Counted from the first letter of the stretch, positions 25,614 through 34,613 are shown. The stretch is DNA of 64,000 nucleotides from Spirochaetia bacterium (GCA_029975555.1 JARKOY010000109.1:1-64000); one strand, 5' to 3'. Numbers and translations: made by a program. Notes: generated by a model not told the origin, from the letters alone.

Positions 25614-28057
25614 ACACGAGCGAATTCTTCTCAAGACTGCCGCCTATGGACGCCCAGTTCGGAAACCTCATCCTCATACGCGATAAGCCCGACCGCAGGG
25701 AGGTCCCCGGGGCGCAGGAATGCTTTCTGTCCTCGGTCATACAGTTTCAGCCCCTCGCGCGGCTCAGCGTGTGCGGTCCTAAGGGCGAGGTCTCCCTGGC
25801 GCTGGTTTCGTCCTGCTCTGATCCGATCAGGGCGCGCAAAGTCTTCGAAGGCGAGGGGATCAGGCTCTCTCAAGAGCTCGTCGTGGCTGGCGATGAAGCG
25901 TCGTTGTGGCTCAGAGTGGAGAGAATGAATGGAGCTCTGAGCGAAGGGGCGGGGGAGTGTGCAGGCGGCCCCATTTTTACCCTCACCGTGGACGGCGCAT
26001 GCCTCTTCTCGCCGCAGGGCGTTCCCTATCACTGGCGGGAGGAGAGTCTCCTCTCCGTGCAGCGCGCCCGCGGCGGACAGGATGGCCTTGACGGTATGTG
26101 GAAGTACGGCGGGCTTTCCTTTTCACTCCGCTCATCGGTGCGGTTCGAGAACTTAGAGATCCGGAAGGTGGCGGACGACGAGATAATCCGGACGCACTAC
26201 TTTACCAGCTTTAATCTCAAGAAGCGGTACACCTACTGGGTGGAAAAGGGCCGTGAGCCGCGTGAGCTGGGCGGCCGAAGGGTGGACGGCAGACTGGCGG
26301 CCTGCAGGGCTGGCGGCCATGAGGCCAGCTATGGTCGGGGCAGCGCTTCAGATGCCGGGACACGCGCCGGCGCCTCGGCAGGAGGAACAGCCGCAGCCGA
26401 TGGCGCCGCAGGAAATGAGGCGCCCCTCATTACGGCGCGGAACGTGGGCTACATAGCCATGATCGACGTGGACGATCTGCGGCAGGCCCGCGACATAGTC
26501 CTCGCGTTCGGCATCGGGCGCGCGGCGGAAAGACTCGAAGCCTCGCCCAGACACCATGCGGCCTTGATCCGCCGTGCGGAGACGGACTGGGAGGATTTTC
26601 TGGAAGCTGTCCCCGGCTTTCACGCCGACGACAGGGAGCTCGAGCGCATGTACTGCACGAGCTGGTTCATCCTGAAGGCCAACCGCGTGCACTTCGACGA
26701 CCCGCGTTTTCCCTACCCCTTTACCTCTGTGAACAAACACCACTACTACAACCAGTTCTTCTGGGATTCGGCCTACCAGGCGATAGCATGGCTCTGGTAC
26801 AACAGGGCGGAGCCGGCCCAGGACGAGCTGCGGAACTTCGTGACGAACCAGTGGCGCAACGGCATGATTCCCTACGAACTGTTCATGTACCCCGTCAACG
26901 GTCGCGAGTGGATGGATGGCGATGGCACCTCCACGGGCATGACCCAGCCACCCGTCATCGGCATTGCACTGACTGAGATCTTCAAAAAATACGGAAACGC
27001 GGACTATCTCCGCTTTTTCTACGAGCCGCTCTTGCGCTACGAGGAGTGGCTCACTCTCTACCGCGACCTCGGAAAGCGCGGCCTTTCATGCTATCTCAAC
27101 ATATGGGAGACCGGCTGGGACAATAGCCCTCGCCTCGACGCCAGCGCTCGGAACCGCGTCCTAGACCCGGCCATCGAGAGCGCCGACTTCAACGCCTACA
27201 TCTACTTCCTGCGCCGTACCATACTCGAAATGGCCGCCGCGCTCGGCGAGACTGCGCCGGAGCGTGTCTCCCTGCGTATGGAAGCGACGAAGCGCTCGAT
27301 GAACAGTCTCATGTACGACGCCGCCGACGGCTTCTACTACGACGTGGTCGCAGGGACGAAGGAACGCATACCGGTCAAGACGGCCGCAGGCCTCATCCCG
27401 CTCATCACGGACATTCCGGACAACGCGGTGCGCGAGAGGATCGTTTCGGAGTATGTAGAATCGGAAAAGGAATTCATGTCGGGCTGCCCGGTCCCCTCGG
27501 TGAGTCGCTCGGAGTCCACCTACAACCCTGTGGATTTCTGGAGAGGCGCAACCTGGCCGCAGATCACCTGGACGATCATCTTTGCCCTCGCCGATTCCCA
27601 CCCCGAGGCAGCGGGAGCGGTCCTCCATAGGTTCCTTGCGTCCACTAAAGGCAACAGCACCTGTTACGAATACTACGACGCCGAGACCGGCAAAGGTGTC
27701 GGCATGCCCTTCCAGGGCTGGGGAGCCCTCTACACCGACATGATCATGCGCTTCGTGGTGGGCATTGTCCCTGAGCCCAAGGGACTGCGCTTTCACCCCC
27801 TCCCTGCGGCGCTCGGCGATTTTTCGGTCGACACAGTCAGGCTCAAGGATATCGCCCTGAACGTCAGCCGGAATGGCAGTACGTGGACCTTTAGATTCCA
27901 CGGCTTTGGCGGTTTTGCCATGGAAGATGTCCACGACTTCCGTGCCACTCCGGCCGCCGACGGCTCGAAGCTCGTCGTCGAGTTCGGACCCGGATGCGAC
28001 GAGGCCCTGGTGGTGCCCCTCCCCGGGGAGAGCAGGCTGGAGTTCAGGTTTGGATAG
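25610..28057 (+). CDS. GH63-like alpha-glycosidase (cytosolic)
   Basis: An 815-residue protein whose C-terminal two thirds is an (alpha/alpha)6 barrel of the GH63/trehalase-like clan. Key segments are FFWDSAYQAIAW (383-394, general-acid Asp candidate), IWETGWDNSPR (498-508) and FWRGATWPQ (643-651). The N-terminal ~200 residues form a beta-sandwich-like domain. There is no signal peptide, so it acts on imported substrate. It overlaps the ABC ATPase gene by 4 bp. GH63 members from bacteria hydrolyse glucosylglycerate or mannosylglycerate, anionic solutes that would fit this anion-type transporter; this is an inference. A Gly/Ala/Arg-rich insertion occupies residues ~216-270. The 3' end overlaps the convergent GDPD gene by 14 bp. 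Confidence 0.8.
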   Translation: MNTSEFFSRLPPMDAQFGNLILIRDKPDRREVPGAQECFLSSVIQFQPLARLSVCGPKGEVSLALVSSCSDPIRARKVFEGEGIRLSQELVVAGDEASLWLRVERMNGALSEGAGECAGGPIFTLTVDGACLFSPQGVPYHWREESLLSVQRARGGQDGLDGMWKYGGLSFSLRSSVRFENLEIRKVADDEIIRTHYFTSFNLKKRYTYWVEKGREPRELGGRRVDGRLAACRAGGHEASYGRGSASDAGTRAGASAGGTAAADGAAGNEAPLITARNVGYIAMIDVDDLRQARDIVLAFGIGRAAERLEASPRHHAALIRRAETDWEDFLEAVPGFHADDRELERMYCTSWFILKANRVHFDDPRFPYPFTSVNKHHYYNQFFWDSAYQAIAWLWYNRAEPAQDELRNFVTNQWRNGMIPYELFMYPVNGREWMDGDGTSTGMTQPPVIGIALTEIFKKYGNADYLRFFYEPLLRYEEWLTLYRDLGKRGLSCYLNIWETGWDNSPRLDASARNRVLDPAIESADFNAYIYFLRRTILEMAAALGETAPERVSLRMEATKRSMNSLMYDAADGFYYDVVAGTKERIPVKTAAGLIPLITDIPDNAVRERIVSEYVESEKEFMSGCPVPSVSRSESTYNPVDFWRGATWPQITWTIIFALADSHPEAAGAVLHRFLASTKGNSTCYEYYDAETGKGVGMPFQGWGALYTDMIMRFVVGIVPEPKGLRFHPLPAALGDFSVDTVRLKDIALNVSRNGSTWTFRFHGFGGFAMEDVHDFRATPAADGSKLVVEFGPGCDEALVVPLPGESRLEFRFG

Positions 28058-28889
28058 GGGGAGGTGCGGGGCGGCTGCCTGGTTTTCCTCTCTCCTTCAC
28101 CAGGCGGGCCAGCCTCTCGGCGTAGTGCGTCGTAATAGCATCAGGTCCGTACCCGAGCGCGCGTTCCATGTCGGGTTCTGTATCTACCGTCCACAGCATG
28201 ACAAAGAGACCTCTCTTGTGGATGAAGCGTACCATAGCCTCGGAAGCTTTTGTCCATTCGAGGTTTATGCCCTTGCATCCATGGCGGAGTGCAAGGGAAC
28301 AAGCTTCTTCGAGCCGAGCCTCTTTCTGTTCTGTCTGCCTTGGGTCGGGCAGAAGAAGGCCGTCTGCGTTGAAAAAATAGGCCATTTCCGGAATGCAGAG
28401 GGCTGCCAGCGCAATACCCCGCTCATCGAGACCTGAGAACATTACTCTGTGCTCCAGTGTGTGAAGGCGGACAATCGTGGCGGTCGAGGGTAGGGCCGAA
28501 GGGTCCTTTATGTCGAGGTTGAAAAAGGGCCTCTTGGTGATGGAGGGGCATTGCGAAGTGTCGTGCTCAAGCTGTTCGATAAGGTCGCAGAATGCCTCGA
28601 CGCTGAGGACTTCACCTCCTTGCCTGGATTGGGTCACGTTCCGTATTTCATTCCACGACAGATGGTCTAAAGGGATGATTTCATTGTCCGACAGCGCCAG
28701 CGCGTTGTCGTGCATCAGAAAGGCAACGCCGTCGGTGCTTACGCGGACATCGACTTCCACGATGTCCGCGGGCGAATTGTAGGCGGCGACGATCGATTCG
28801 CGGCTGTTTGGTTCCGTCCCCTCGCAGCCAGCATGCGCGGTAATGAGAGGCGTGCCCTCGTGGGGCTCTGATATGGCAAAGAGTTCCAT
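28044..28889 (-). CDS. Glycerophosphodiester phosphodiesterase family protein
   Basis: A TIM-barrel GDPD-like protein (281 residues) that would release glycerol-3-phosphate from glycerophosphodiesters. Conserved elements are ITAHAG (His19), IVEVDVRVSTDGVAFLMHD (Glu45, Asp47, His60, Asp61) and the C-terminal GPDAITTHYAERL. The usual HRG at the first motif is HAG here (Arg replaced by Ala20), which may alter phosphate binding. It has no signal peptide, so is cytosolic. It is the last gene of the Ugp-like operon, 30 bp after the second permease. Confidence 0.85.
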   Translation of the reverse strand: MELFAISEPHEGTPLITAHAGCEGTEPNSRESIVAAYNSPADIVEVDVRVSTDGVAFLMHDNALALSDNEIIPLDHLSWNEIRNVTQSRQGGEVLSVEAFCDLIEQLEHDTSQCPSITKRPFFNLDIKDPSALPSTATIVRLHTLEHRVMFSGLDERGIALAALCIPEMAYFFNADGLLLPDPRQTEQKEARLEEACSLALRHGCKGINLEWTKASEAMVRFIHKRGLFVMLWTVDTEPDMERALGYGPDAITTHYAERLARLVKERGKPGSRPAPPPIQT

Positions 28890-28919
28890 GTTGTCAACCT
28901 TTCACTTGTGTATTTCGGG

Positions 28920-29753
28920 TCACTTGAGTCCCAGCGAATAGGCGCTTGTCATCTCTCTGTAGACGAAGCGCACGAAGACGATGATGGGAATGATCGCCAG
29001 CACGCTTATGGCCATGAGCTGGCCCCACAGCGTCTCAAATTCGCCGATGTAGCTCACGATCGCCAGCGGGAGCGTCTGCAGTTCCGGGCTGCGGATGAAC
29101 AGCATCGAGAAGAGGAATTCGTCCCATGCGACGATGATGCTGAAGATGGCGGTGGCGATGATTCCTGTCTGCACCAGAGGAAAGACGATGAGTCTCACGA
29201 TCTGGAGTCTCGAGGCGCCGTCGATTTCCGCAGCCTTTTCGAATTCGAGCGGTAGGGATTTCAGAAAGCCGTACAGCATCCAGATGCAGTAGGGGAGCGT
29301 GTAGACTTGGAAAATGAGGACGAGACCCCACAGGTTGTTGATGAGCTTCATCTTCGAGAACATTTCATAGAGCGGCACTGCCAGCACGACGGGAGGCAGC
29401 ATCTTTACGATGATGATCCACACCAGGAAGACCACGTTGAACTTGAGGGGAAACCTATATCGAACGAGGGCGTACGCAGCAAGAAAGCCAAGGATGAGGG
29501 AAAAGAGTGTGGACGCCGTCGTCACAAACACGGAATTCAAGAGGTTGCGCAACGATCCTCCGAACAGTACTTTTTGGTAGTTTTCGAGGGTGGGCTTGTG
29601 TGGATAGAGCGTTGGAACGGGCAGAATGTTCTCCACTGGTGTCTTGAGCGAGGTGACGACGATCCAGTAGATGGGGAACAGCGTGATCACGAGAATCAGG
29701 GCCATAAAAATGGGGAATAGTGGCGAATGCTTTGTGGTGACATAGGATGCCAT
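28920..29753 (-). CDS. ABC transporter permease, MalG/UgpE type
   Basis: A 277-residue membrane permease with six hydrophobic stretches and the EAA loop PLEFEKAAEIDGASRLQIV. It ends with YSLGLK. It starts 2 bp after the UgpA-type gene. The GDPD gene downstream suggests transport of glycerol-3-phosphate or glycerophosphodiesters, though the permease alone cannot be told from sugar permeases. Confidence 0.88.
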   Translation of the reverse strand: MASYVTTKHSPLFPIFMALILVITLFPIYWIVVTSLKTPVENILPVPTLYPHKPTLENYQKVLFGGSLRNLLNSVFVTTASTLFSLILGFLAAYALVRYRFPLKFNVVFLVWIIIVKMLPPVVLAVPLYEMFSKMKLINNLWGLVLIFQVYTLPYCIWMLYGFLKSLPLEFEKAAEIDGASRLQIVRLIVFPLVQTGIIATAIFSIIVAWDEFLFSMLFIRSPELQTLPLAIVSYIGEFETLWGQLMAISVLAIIPIIVFVRFVYREMTSAYSLGLK

Positions 29754-29755
29754 GG

Positions 29756-30640
29756 CTACGCCTCTTTTGAGTTGAGCATTTTACGGAGATAGAAGATCGA
29801 CATGAGGACCACGGCAGCGAGTGTAATCATCGAAGCCGCCGACGAGCGCCCCAGGTTGAAGTACTGGAAGGCTTCCCGGTACACAAAGAGTGACGTCGTC
29901 TCCGTCGCATTGCCAGGACCTCCGCCGGTGAGGGCAAAGACCTTTGCAAACACCTTGAAGGTATCGATAGTCCGCAAGAGACATAAAAGAAGTATTTGAT
30001 CCTTCAGAATAGGCAGAGTGATCCTCAATAGCCTCTGCTGATAGCTCGCGCCGTCTACTACCGATGCTTCAAACACCTCCTGCGGTATCGACAAAAGGCC
30101 TGCCTGCATGACGATGAAGGCGAACGGCGTCCACTGCCAGACGTCGACGAGGACGATGGACCACAGTGCAATGTGAGGATCGATGAGCCAGCCCACCCGC
30201 ACCAGTCCGATTCGGGAGAGTATGGTATTCAGAAGTCCGATGTCGTAATGGAAAAGAGTCTTCCATACAGAAGAGACGACCATGGTGGAGAGCATCATTG
30301 GCAGTATGAGCAGTATCGTGAAGACGCTCTTTCCGCGGAAATTGCCGTAGAATACCAGCGCTAGCACCGTTCCTAGAAGGACTTCGAGGAACGTCGTCGA
30401 AAAGCAGTAGACGATGGTATTCTTGAAGGAGGTGAGAAAAACCTGATCTGCCAGAATGTTTTTGTAATTGCCGAGGCCTATCCAGCTGCGCCGGCCCGAA
30501 ATGTAATTGTAATTCTGAAACGATGTCAGAAATACGGTGATCATCGGATAGAGAGTAAGCCACAGCATCACAATGAGTGCAGGAAGCAGGATAGACCAAT
30601 AGAACAAGGCTTTTCCCTGCATTTTTCCTTTTGATTTCAT
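29756..30640 (-). CDS. ABC transporter permease, MalF/UgpA type
   Basis: A ~294-residue membrane permease with EAA loop PQEVFEASVVDGASYQQRL and the family-typical ALTGGGPGNATETTSLFVY segment. The start is taken at ATG 30640. A second ATG six codons on (30622) has AAAGGAA just upstream and is an equal candidate; upstream extension to 30739 lies in the intercistronic hairpin and is unlikely. Confidence 0.88.
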   Translation of the reverse strand: MKSKGKMQGKALFYWSILLPALIVMLWLTLYPMITVFLTSFQNYNYISGRRSWIGLGNYKNILADQVFLTSFKNTIVYCFSTTFLEVLLGTVLALVFYGNFRGKSVFTILLILPMMLSTMVVSSVWKTLFHYDIGLLNTILSRIGLVRVGWLIDPHIALWSIVLVDVWQWTPFAFIVMQAGLLSIPQEVFEASVVDGASYQQRLLRITLPILKDQILLLCLLRTIDTFKVFAKVFALTGGGPGNATETTSLFVYREAFQYFNLGRSSAASMITLAAVVLMSIFYLRKMLNSKEA

Positions 30641-30704
30641 GCCTGTAAGACCCCGATTCGTTGTTGAATGATATGTGAAGGATTTTTTGATTTTGGGCAG
30701 AAAA

Positions 30705-30744
30705 GGCCTGTCCCGGGATGACCGCAAGGTCGACGGCACAGGCC
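30705..30744 (-). terminator. Intercistronic hairpin after the Ugp-type binding-protein gene
   Basis: Inverted arms AGGCCTGT-type (30705-30711 with 30738-30744, 7 bp) are followed on the minus strand by TTTT. It lies between the binding-protein gene and the first permease and may act as a partial terminator. Confidence 0.5.
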
Positions 30745-30764
30745 CTGTTCCCCCTGTGAGGTAC

Positions 30765-32018
30765 TTACTTTAGAATCTCAGCCAGTTTGGCATTCGCCTC
30801 ATTGAGGGCCTGCTCCGGTGTCTTTTGGCCAATGAGGGCTTCTTGGACCAGAGCACCCATCGTGTTCTCGATCTCGGCCCAGTACAGGGTCCGCGGCCGG
30901 GCTACGCCGTTTTCCAGCGCATCGAGGATAGCCGGATACCACGGATACTTGCCGAGCACATCCTTATCCTCAAACACCGAGACGCGGGAAGGAGGAAGAC
31001 CCGCCTTCAGGACCATGAGCTTCTGTGTCTCTTTACTCGTGAGGAATGTCAAAAAGTCGAAGGCCGCATCCTTGTTTTTGGACGCAGCAGGAATGGCCAC
31101 GTGCCAAATGCCGATCATCGGAGAAGATTTTTTGACCTCGGCAGGGTGCTTGGTTATTTTGACCTTGCCCACTACTTTGGACTCGTTCGGATCATCGATC
31201 TTTCCAAGCCAGGCTGGCCAGACTTCGGGCGCTATGCCGACTGTCCCAGCGAGCAGACCATCGCGCACCTGGGCGGTGTTGTTCATGGGCGTACTCTTGG
31301 GGCCGTATTTGGCAAGCTCGAGGAAGAACTTGAGCGCCTTCACCGCTTCCGGCGAATTGACGATGGGGTTGCCGGAGGCATCCAGAAAATCGGCGCCGAA
31401 GGACCAGAATATCGGCAGGAATGCGGTGAGGATCGGGTTTCCCTTGACGCCGCGGAAGGATACTCCGTCGACGCCAGACTCCTTCTCCGAGATTATCTTG
31501 GCCGCAGAAAGAACGTCGTCCCAGGTTTTCGGTGCGGCAAGCCCGTACTTGGCGAAAAGATCTGCACGGTAGGCGAAGAGCGACACGTTCCCGACAAACG
31601 GTAAGCTGTACAGCTTGCCCTTGGCATTGTTGGGATAGCGACAAAGGTCTATCACCGTGGGAATAAAGTCAGAATCCAGGGTTTTTCCAGCCTTTTTGAA
31701 CATGGCGTCGAGATCGGTAAGCCATCCGGCCTGCTGGTATTGCAGAGCCTTGGGGTCATCGATGAGGATGAGATCGTACGTGCCCGTGCCGCTTTTCAGG
31801 TCGATGACGGTCTTCTGATACACATCGTCGCCCGAGAGCTTGAGCACATCGAATTTGATGTTGGGGTTCTTCGCCGTATAGGCATCTACCGCGATCTGCA
31901 TTGCATTACCATAATCGCCATCGCGACCAGCAATTACCAGCTTGACTTGTTTCTGAGCCGATACACCACTGAGCACAAGGCACAGCGACACCAGAAGCAT
32001 TGTCGTTCTCTTCATCAT
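30765..32018 (-). CDS. ABC transporter solute-binding protein, family 1 (UgpB-like)
   Basis: A ~417-residue periplasmic binding protein with signal peptide (MKRTTMLLVSLCLVLSGVSAQ). It shows the family 1 pattern: VKLVIAGRDGDYG first strand, IDLKSGTGTYDLILIDDP hinge, and the C-terminal TLYWAEIENTMGALVQEAL helix. The ATG at 32018 has AGGAGGGG 6 nt upstream. It is the first gene of the operon that continues with two permeases and the GDPD enzyme; no ATPase gene is present. Confidence 0.9.
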   Translation of the reverse strand: MMKRTTMLLVSLCLVLSGVSAQKQVKLVIAGRDGDYGNAMQIAVDAYTAKNPNIKFDVLKLSGDDVYQKTVIDLKSGTGTYDLILIDDPKALQYQQAGWLTDLDAMFKKAGKTLDSDFIPTVIDLCRYPNNAKGKLYSLPFVGNVSLFAYRADLFAKYGLAAPKTWDDVLSAAKIISEKESGVDGVSFRGVKGNPILTAFLPIFWSFGADFLDASGNPIVNSPEAVKALKFFLELAKYGPKSTPMNNTAQVRDGLLAGTVGIAPEVWPAWLGKIDDPNESKVVGKVKITKHPAEVKKSSPMIGIWHVAIPAASKNKDAAFDFLTFLTSKETQKLMVLKAGLPPSRVSVFEDKDVLGKYPWYPAILDALENGVARPRTLYWAEIENTMGALVQEALIGQKTPEQALNEANAKLAEILK

Positions 32019-32051
32019 ATCAAACCCCTCCTTTATCAAAGGTGAAGGAAT

Positions 32052-32079
32052 TTTATAGTGAAATTTTTACGCACGCAAA
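32052..32079 (-). promoter_or_regulatory. Possible promoter of the Ugp-like operon
   Basis: On the minus strand TATAAA (32052-32057) is preceded by the weak hexamer TTTGCG (32074-32079) at 16 bp. Position fits the operon, but the -35 is poor. Confidence 0.35.
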
Positions 32080-32128
32080 GAAAATCGATGATATACTTTT
32101 TATAGATAATTCACATAAAGTCCAATTT

Positions 32129-32157
32129 TTGCATGCTATGCCAATAATGCATAACAA
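32129..32157 (+). promoter_or_regulatory. Promoter of the DeoR-like regulator gene
   Basis: TTGCAT and TAACAA are spaced by 17 bp. The hexamers lie within a pair of inverted TGCAT/ATGCA arms (32130-32134, 32147-32151), so the regulator might bind here. Confidence 0.45.
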
Positions 32158-32190
32158 GCTTTATACGAATTAAAGAAGGGACAACGTTGC

Positions 32191-33165
32191 ATGGCGGATA
32201 GAAAAGAAGATACATCAAAACACCGGCTCAAGCAGAAAGACCTCGTCGCCCTGCTCTTGACGCTCTTTTCCGAGGAGTACGACAAGGCGCAGGTGGACTC
32301 CATCACCGACATACTGCTGCCCATGGGCACCATCAAGGCCTACCTGCGACAGAAAGTGGGTATTTCATATACGAGCGACGCGTGGATCATCACCCAAGTG
32401 CGAAAGTACGAGGAGGAAATCGGCACGACACTTTTCCGCAAAGCCGTGTCAGGAGAAGGGGCGGCCCTCGGCCTCTATCAGAACATCACCACCTACGAAC
32501 AAAAGCGTCACCTCTATATTTCACAGAAGATCAGGGCGGCAAATGGGGTATTTGATCTCATCCGTAACTCGGCCGAGAAGCGGCCTTCCGGCGATACTGT
32601 CAGTCTCCTCTTGGAAGCCGGAAGTACGGTCACGAGAGTCGCCGAGATCATCGCGCAGAACCTTCAGCTGCTGCCACTCAAGTGGGACATCTGTACGCAC
32701 AACCTCGGCGTCATCGAGTGCCTTGGAAAGACCTCTTCTGTCTACAACAACGTGTCGATCTCGGTGCCGCAGGGCAAGTTTGATCCGGTGACGCATCTCA
32801 TCCTGAGCGATAGACTCGAACTCTACTTGGAGAGGAACTTCGACTGGATCATTCAGGGGACATCGTTCCTTACAGAGGGAAAACTCTACGTCGAAAAGCC
32901 AGAGGAGGCCCATCTCAAGGCCACAATACTCCATGAATGCATAGGTAAAAAAGTCTTAGTCTTGACAGGGCACGAGACCACGTCGCACCTGCCCGGCCCC
33001 GCCGAACCTTTCGGCCTGGTCTCCGATTATGATTATGTCGTTTATCCCGCAATGGACAGCGGCTCTTCTGCGGCGGAGAGGATGGATAGAGAGATGACTC
33101 GTTGCGCGGATATCCTGCCCGTGATGATAAAAAACTGGAGCTATGTCATCCTGGCCCGCCTATGA
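32191..33165 (+). CDS. DeoR-like sugar-phosphate sensor with non-standard N terminus
   Basis: A 324-residue protein. Residues ~135-300 match the DeoR C-terminal (ISOCOT) sensor: EAGSTVTRVA (142-151), CTHNLG (168-173), FDWIIQGTSF (217-226), LKATILHE (242-249) and KKVLVLTGHET (253-263), together forming the sugar-phosphate pocket. The first ~110 residues are not the usual DeoR winged helix; a helix-turn-helix may be hidden in residues ~35-75 (DILLPMGTIKAYLRQ...). It is divergent from the Ugp/GDPD operon and has no other partner gene, so it is probably that operon's regulator, sensing glycerol-3-phosphate or similar. The ribosome site is GAAGGGA. Confidence 0.7.
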   Translation: MADRKEDTSKHRLKQKDLVALLLTLFSEEYDKAQVDSITDILLPMGTIKAYLRQKVGISYTSDAWIITQVRKYEEEIGTTLFRKAVSGEGAALGLYQNITTYEQKRHLYISQKIRAANGVFDLIRNSAEKRPSGDTVSLLLEAGSTVTRVAEIIAQNLQLLPLKWDICTHNLGVIECLGKTSSVYNNVSISVPQGKFDPVTHLILSDRLELYLERNFDWIIQGTSFLTEGKLYVEKPEEAHLKATILHECIGKKVLVLTGHETTSHLPGPAEPFGLVSDYDYVVYPAMDSGSSAAERMDREMTRCADILPVMIKNWSYVILARL

Positions 33166-33181
33166 CGGAGGGCGGCACACC

Positions 33182-34066
33182 TCACTCCGCGCCGAAGACC
33201 ACTCTCACCACTAGCCCGACAAGAAAGGAGAAGAATGCGACGCCCAGGCTGATCCCTGCCATTTCGAGGAAGCGGGGCTTGAAGGCCTGGCTCTTCGCCA
33301 CCGACACGTAGAAGTTGAAGCCGGCGATGATGCCGACGGCGATGAGGAGGGTTATGCCGAGGCTCGCGTAGATCCAGAAGCCCGTCTGCGGCACGATGAG
33401 ATAGGGCAGCACCAGGAGTATGACGGTGATGAGGTAGGCACCTCCCGTGTAGAGGGCTGCCTTTTTCGCCTTGGGATCGTCCTCGGCCTTTGAGGCGAGA
33501 TAGTTCGAGGCCGCCATGGACAGTGCGGCCGCGATGCCCGTGATGATCCCGCTGACGGCGACGAGCGTTCCCCTCTGGAACGCAAAGGTCAGGCCTGCCA
33601 GGGTTCCCGTCAGCTCCACCAGCGCGTCGTTGAGGCCGAGCACAATCGAGCCGACGTAGGAAAGCCGCTCTTCGTCGATCATGTCGAGCAGGGCGTCCTC
33701 ATGCTGTTCTTCCTCCTCGCCTAATTTTTCGGCGCCGGGATGGATGGATGCCACGCGGGCATAGTCGGCCGCCGTCACCTCTTCGCCCTTTTCGAGGAGT
33801 TTGAGCGCGAACGTCAGGCCGAGGACCTGCGCCAGCAGGGTGAAAAGCATGACCTGCCGTCGGTTCGGAGCGACTTCCTGTCCTGAAATGCGCTTCCAGA
33901 AGGCGTAGTGGTGTCGTTCGGCTTCGGCCATGTCGGCCAGGACCGCCGCGTTGTGCGTATCCTTGCATTTTTTCGCAAGTTTCGCGTAGATCACCGCGCC
34001 GGTGATTTCCTCGCCCTGGAATCGAAGGACATCGCTCAGTAGCGTTTCATCTATTTTATTGTTCAT
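33182..34066 (-). CDS. Ferritin-like/VIT1 fusion protein (MbfA-type iron exporter)
   Basis: A 294-residue protein with an N-terminal ferritin/rubrerythrin-like helical domain (~1-135) and a C-terminal VIT1/CCC1 membrane domain (~135-294, about five hydrophobic helices). The first domain shows GEEITGAVIY (Glu19/Glu20), DMAEAERHHYAFW (Glu48/Glu50/His52-53) and EEEEQHEDALLDMIDEERL, fitting a di-iron site. Such fusions export iron or manganese to prevent toxicity. It converges with the DeoR-like gene (17 bp). Together with bfr it gives the organism two iron-detoxification proteins in this window. Confidence 0.87.
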   Translation of the reverse strand: MNNKIDETLLSDVLRFQGEEITGAVIYAKLAKKCKDTHNAAVLADMAEAERHHYAFWKRISGQEVAPNRRQVMLFTLLAQVLGLTFALKLLEKGEEVTAADYARVASIHPGAEKLGEEEEQHEDALLDMIDEERLSYVGSIVLGLNDALVELTGTLAGLTFAFQRGTLVAVSGIITGIAAALSMAASNYLASKAEDDPKAKKAALYTGGAYLITVILLVLPYLIVPQTGFWIYASLGITLLIAVGIIAGFNFYVSVAKSQAFKPRFLEMAGISLGVAFFSFLVGLVVRVVFGAE

Positions 34067-34342
34067 AGTGGATCCTCCTCAGAATGGGACGATGTATCAT
34101 ACCCTGTCTGTCCGGAAGACTCCAGGGTCGGGGCCGGGCATCAATCAAGTCCTTAGATCGTGGCATTGTCGAAGTCCTGGGGTGCGCGAAGGTGTTCCTC
34201 GAACAAGACGGTATTAGCCGCTCCTTTCTAGAGGTTCTGGAGGTCTTTTGGTCCAGCCTCGCCCTCTGGTCCCTTTCGCCCATTACTCCTTCTGCCCCCT
34301 GTTTTCACCGCTGTCGAAGCCAGCGGCATCGCCCCATCTCTC

Positions 34343-34560
34343 TTGCGCCATGTCCTCACAGCGCCTGAAAAGAGTATTTTTGTCAGATCGCATGCATGGA
34401 AGGCTCGTGAGAGAAAGCTATTGCTTGAAAGTTTTGAGTGGCAAAAGATTGTGCAGAGATTTCTGAGAGGCTACCGAGTATTTATGCAGACGGACAGGTA
34501 CGCAGGGTATCAGGAGGTGGGCGTACGCCGGGAGTGAACTATGTGGGCCTGTCGGGGTGA
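34343..34560 (+). pseudogene. IS66-type transposase remnant
   Basis: One frame reads FLRGYRVFMQTDRYAGYQEV, close to the IS66 TnpC segment FLxGYxGxLQTDGYAGYxA. The frame then stops, but a shifted frame continues with TPGVNYVG, which matches the following PGxxHVGC motif. The rest of the element, its ends and its other genes are not seen. This is a short frameshifted relic. The remaining interval 34067-34613 holds nothing else I can identify. Confidence 0.6.
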
Positions 34561-34613
34561 AATTGACAGATACGAAATATATAGTGCGCTTGCCCTACGC
34601 ATAAGTATCTTTT

